A stretch of 64,000 nt of DNA from Escarpia spicata (Eukaryota > Annelida > Polychaeta > Sabellida > Siboglinidae): contig OZ023218.1 in the NCBI GenBank assembly GCA_963995525.1, positions 52,080,139 through 52,144,138 on the forward strand, written 5' to 3'. Of the stretch, positions 63,755-64,000 are shown piece by piece (the first letter of the stretch is position 1; each line of letters opens with the position of its first letter). The notes beneath the pieces are model-generated. The model did no database searches, was not told where the DNA came from, and was given only the letters and a program-made list of their open reading frames with translations. A program made the translations under genes and the position numbers.

Positions 63755-64000
63755 AACGTTATGTTGGTTGTTACAAAGAAAACAAGGCAACATACTGAGT
63801 AATACTGATTTACAACAAAACATTATTCACAGTGGACTATGTATAGTGTGTTAAACTGCAATATGTTTCAAGTACAAACATAACTGAAAAGACATTTACC
63901 CACAATGACCCACATTGGGCATAACAATACGTCATTAACTTTACAGGGTTTGTACGGCAGACCTGAGAACCAGGTTTCTATTTGTATCAAAGTTTTATTA
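63755..64000. other. Right edge, unannotated
   Basis: No feature recognised. Confidence 0.5.

Overview
This window is animal (eukaryotic) genomic DNA. It has short exons with GT-AG introns, non-LTR retrotransposons, tRNA-derived SINEs, DNA-transposon relics and unusually many minisatellites. No operons, CRISPR arrays or prokaryotic gene structure are present. Coding exons are GC-rich and introns AT-rich. CR1-type LINEs with an esterase ORF1, together with a non-vertebrate androglobin, suggest a marine invertebrate or a basal chordate; the phylum cannot be fixed from the sequence alone.

The main gene is androglobin (ADGB) on the minus strand. Thirty coding exons could be placed, from the ATG at 50636 down to 1805, where the gene leaves the window on the left. 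Splice phases agree at every junction, giving 1,183 codons plus two bases. The chain reads: N-terminus; calpain-like domain (exons 2-9); Lys/Glu linker; conserved middle (exons 12-15); Ser/Lys-rich linker (exons 16-18); second conserved block (exons 19-24); rearranged globin helices (exons 25-26); IQ motif (exon 28); remaining globin helices (exons 29-30). The C-terminal part lies outside the window.

The introns are packed with different tandem arrays. Unit lengths include 32, 44, 24, 31, 32, 46, 17, 55, 29, 18, 25, 9 and 54 bp. Several start exactly at a splice donor and carry copies of that donor. Mobile elements in the introns include two large CR1 copies and a 3' fragment (1-1660, 13190-13377, 39150-43330), a mariner-type relic with a hAT-like MITE inside it (6101-7667), a 3.9-kb inverted-repeat element containing two minisatellites (25980-29875), a 0.9-kb foldback palindrome (47065-48000) and SINEs.

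Right of ADGB lie a decayed RTE-like LINE (51650-54550), two phase-compatible minus-strand exons of an unrecognised Ser-rich gene (59374-59163 and 56512-56099 or 55965), a SINE, a hexamer tract with another 32-bp minisatellite (61711-62640), one more likely minus-strand exon (62854-62735), a hAT transposase remnant and a tRNA-like SINE head.
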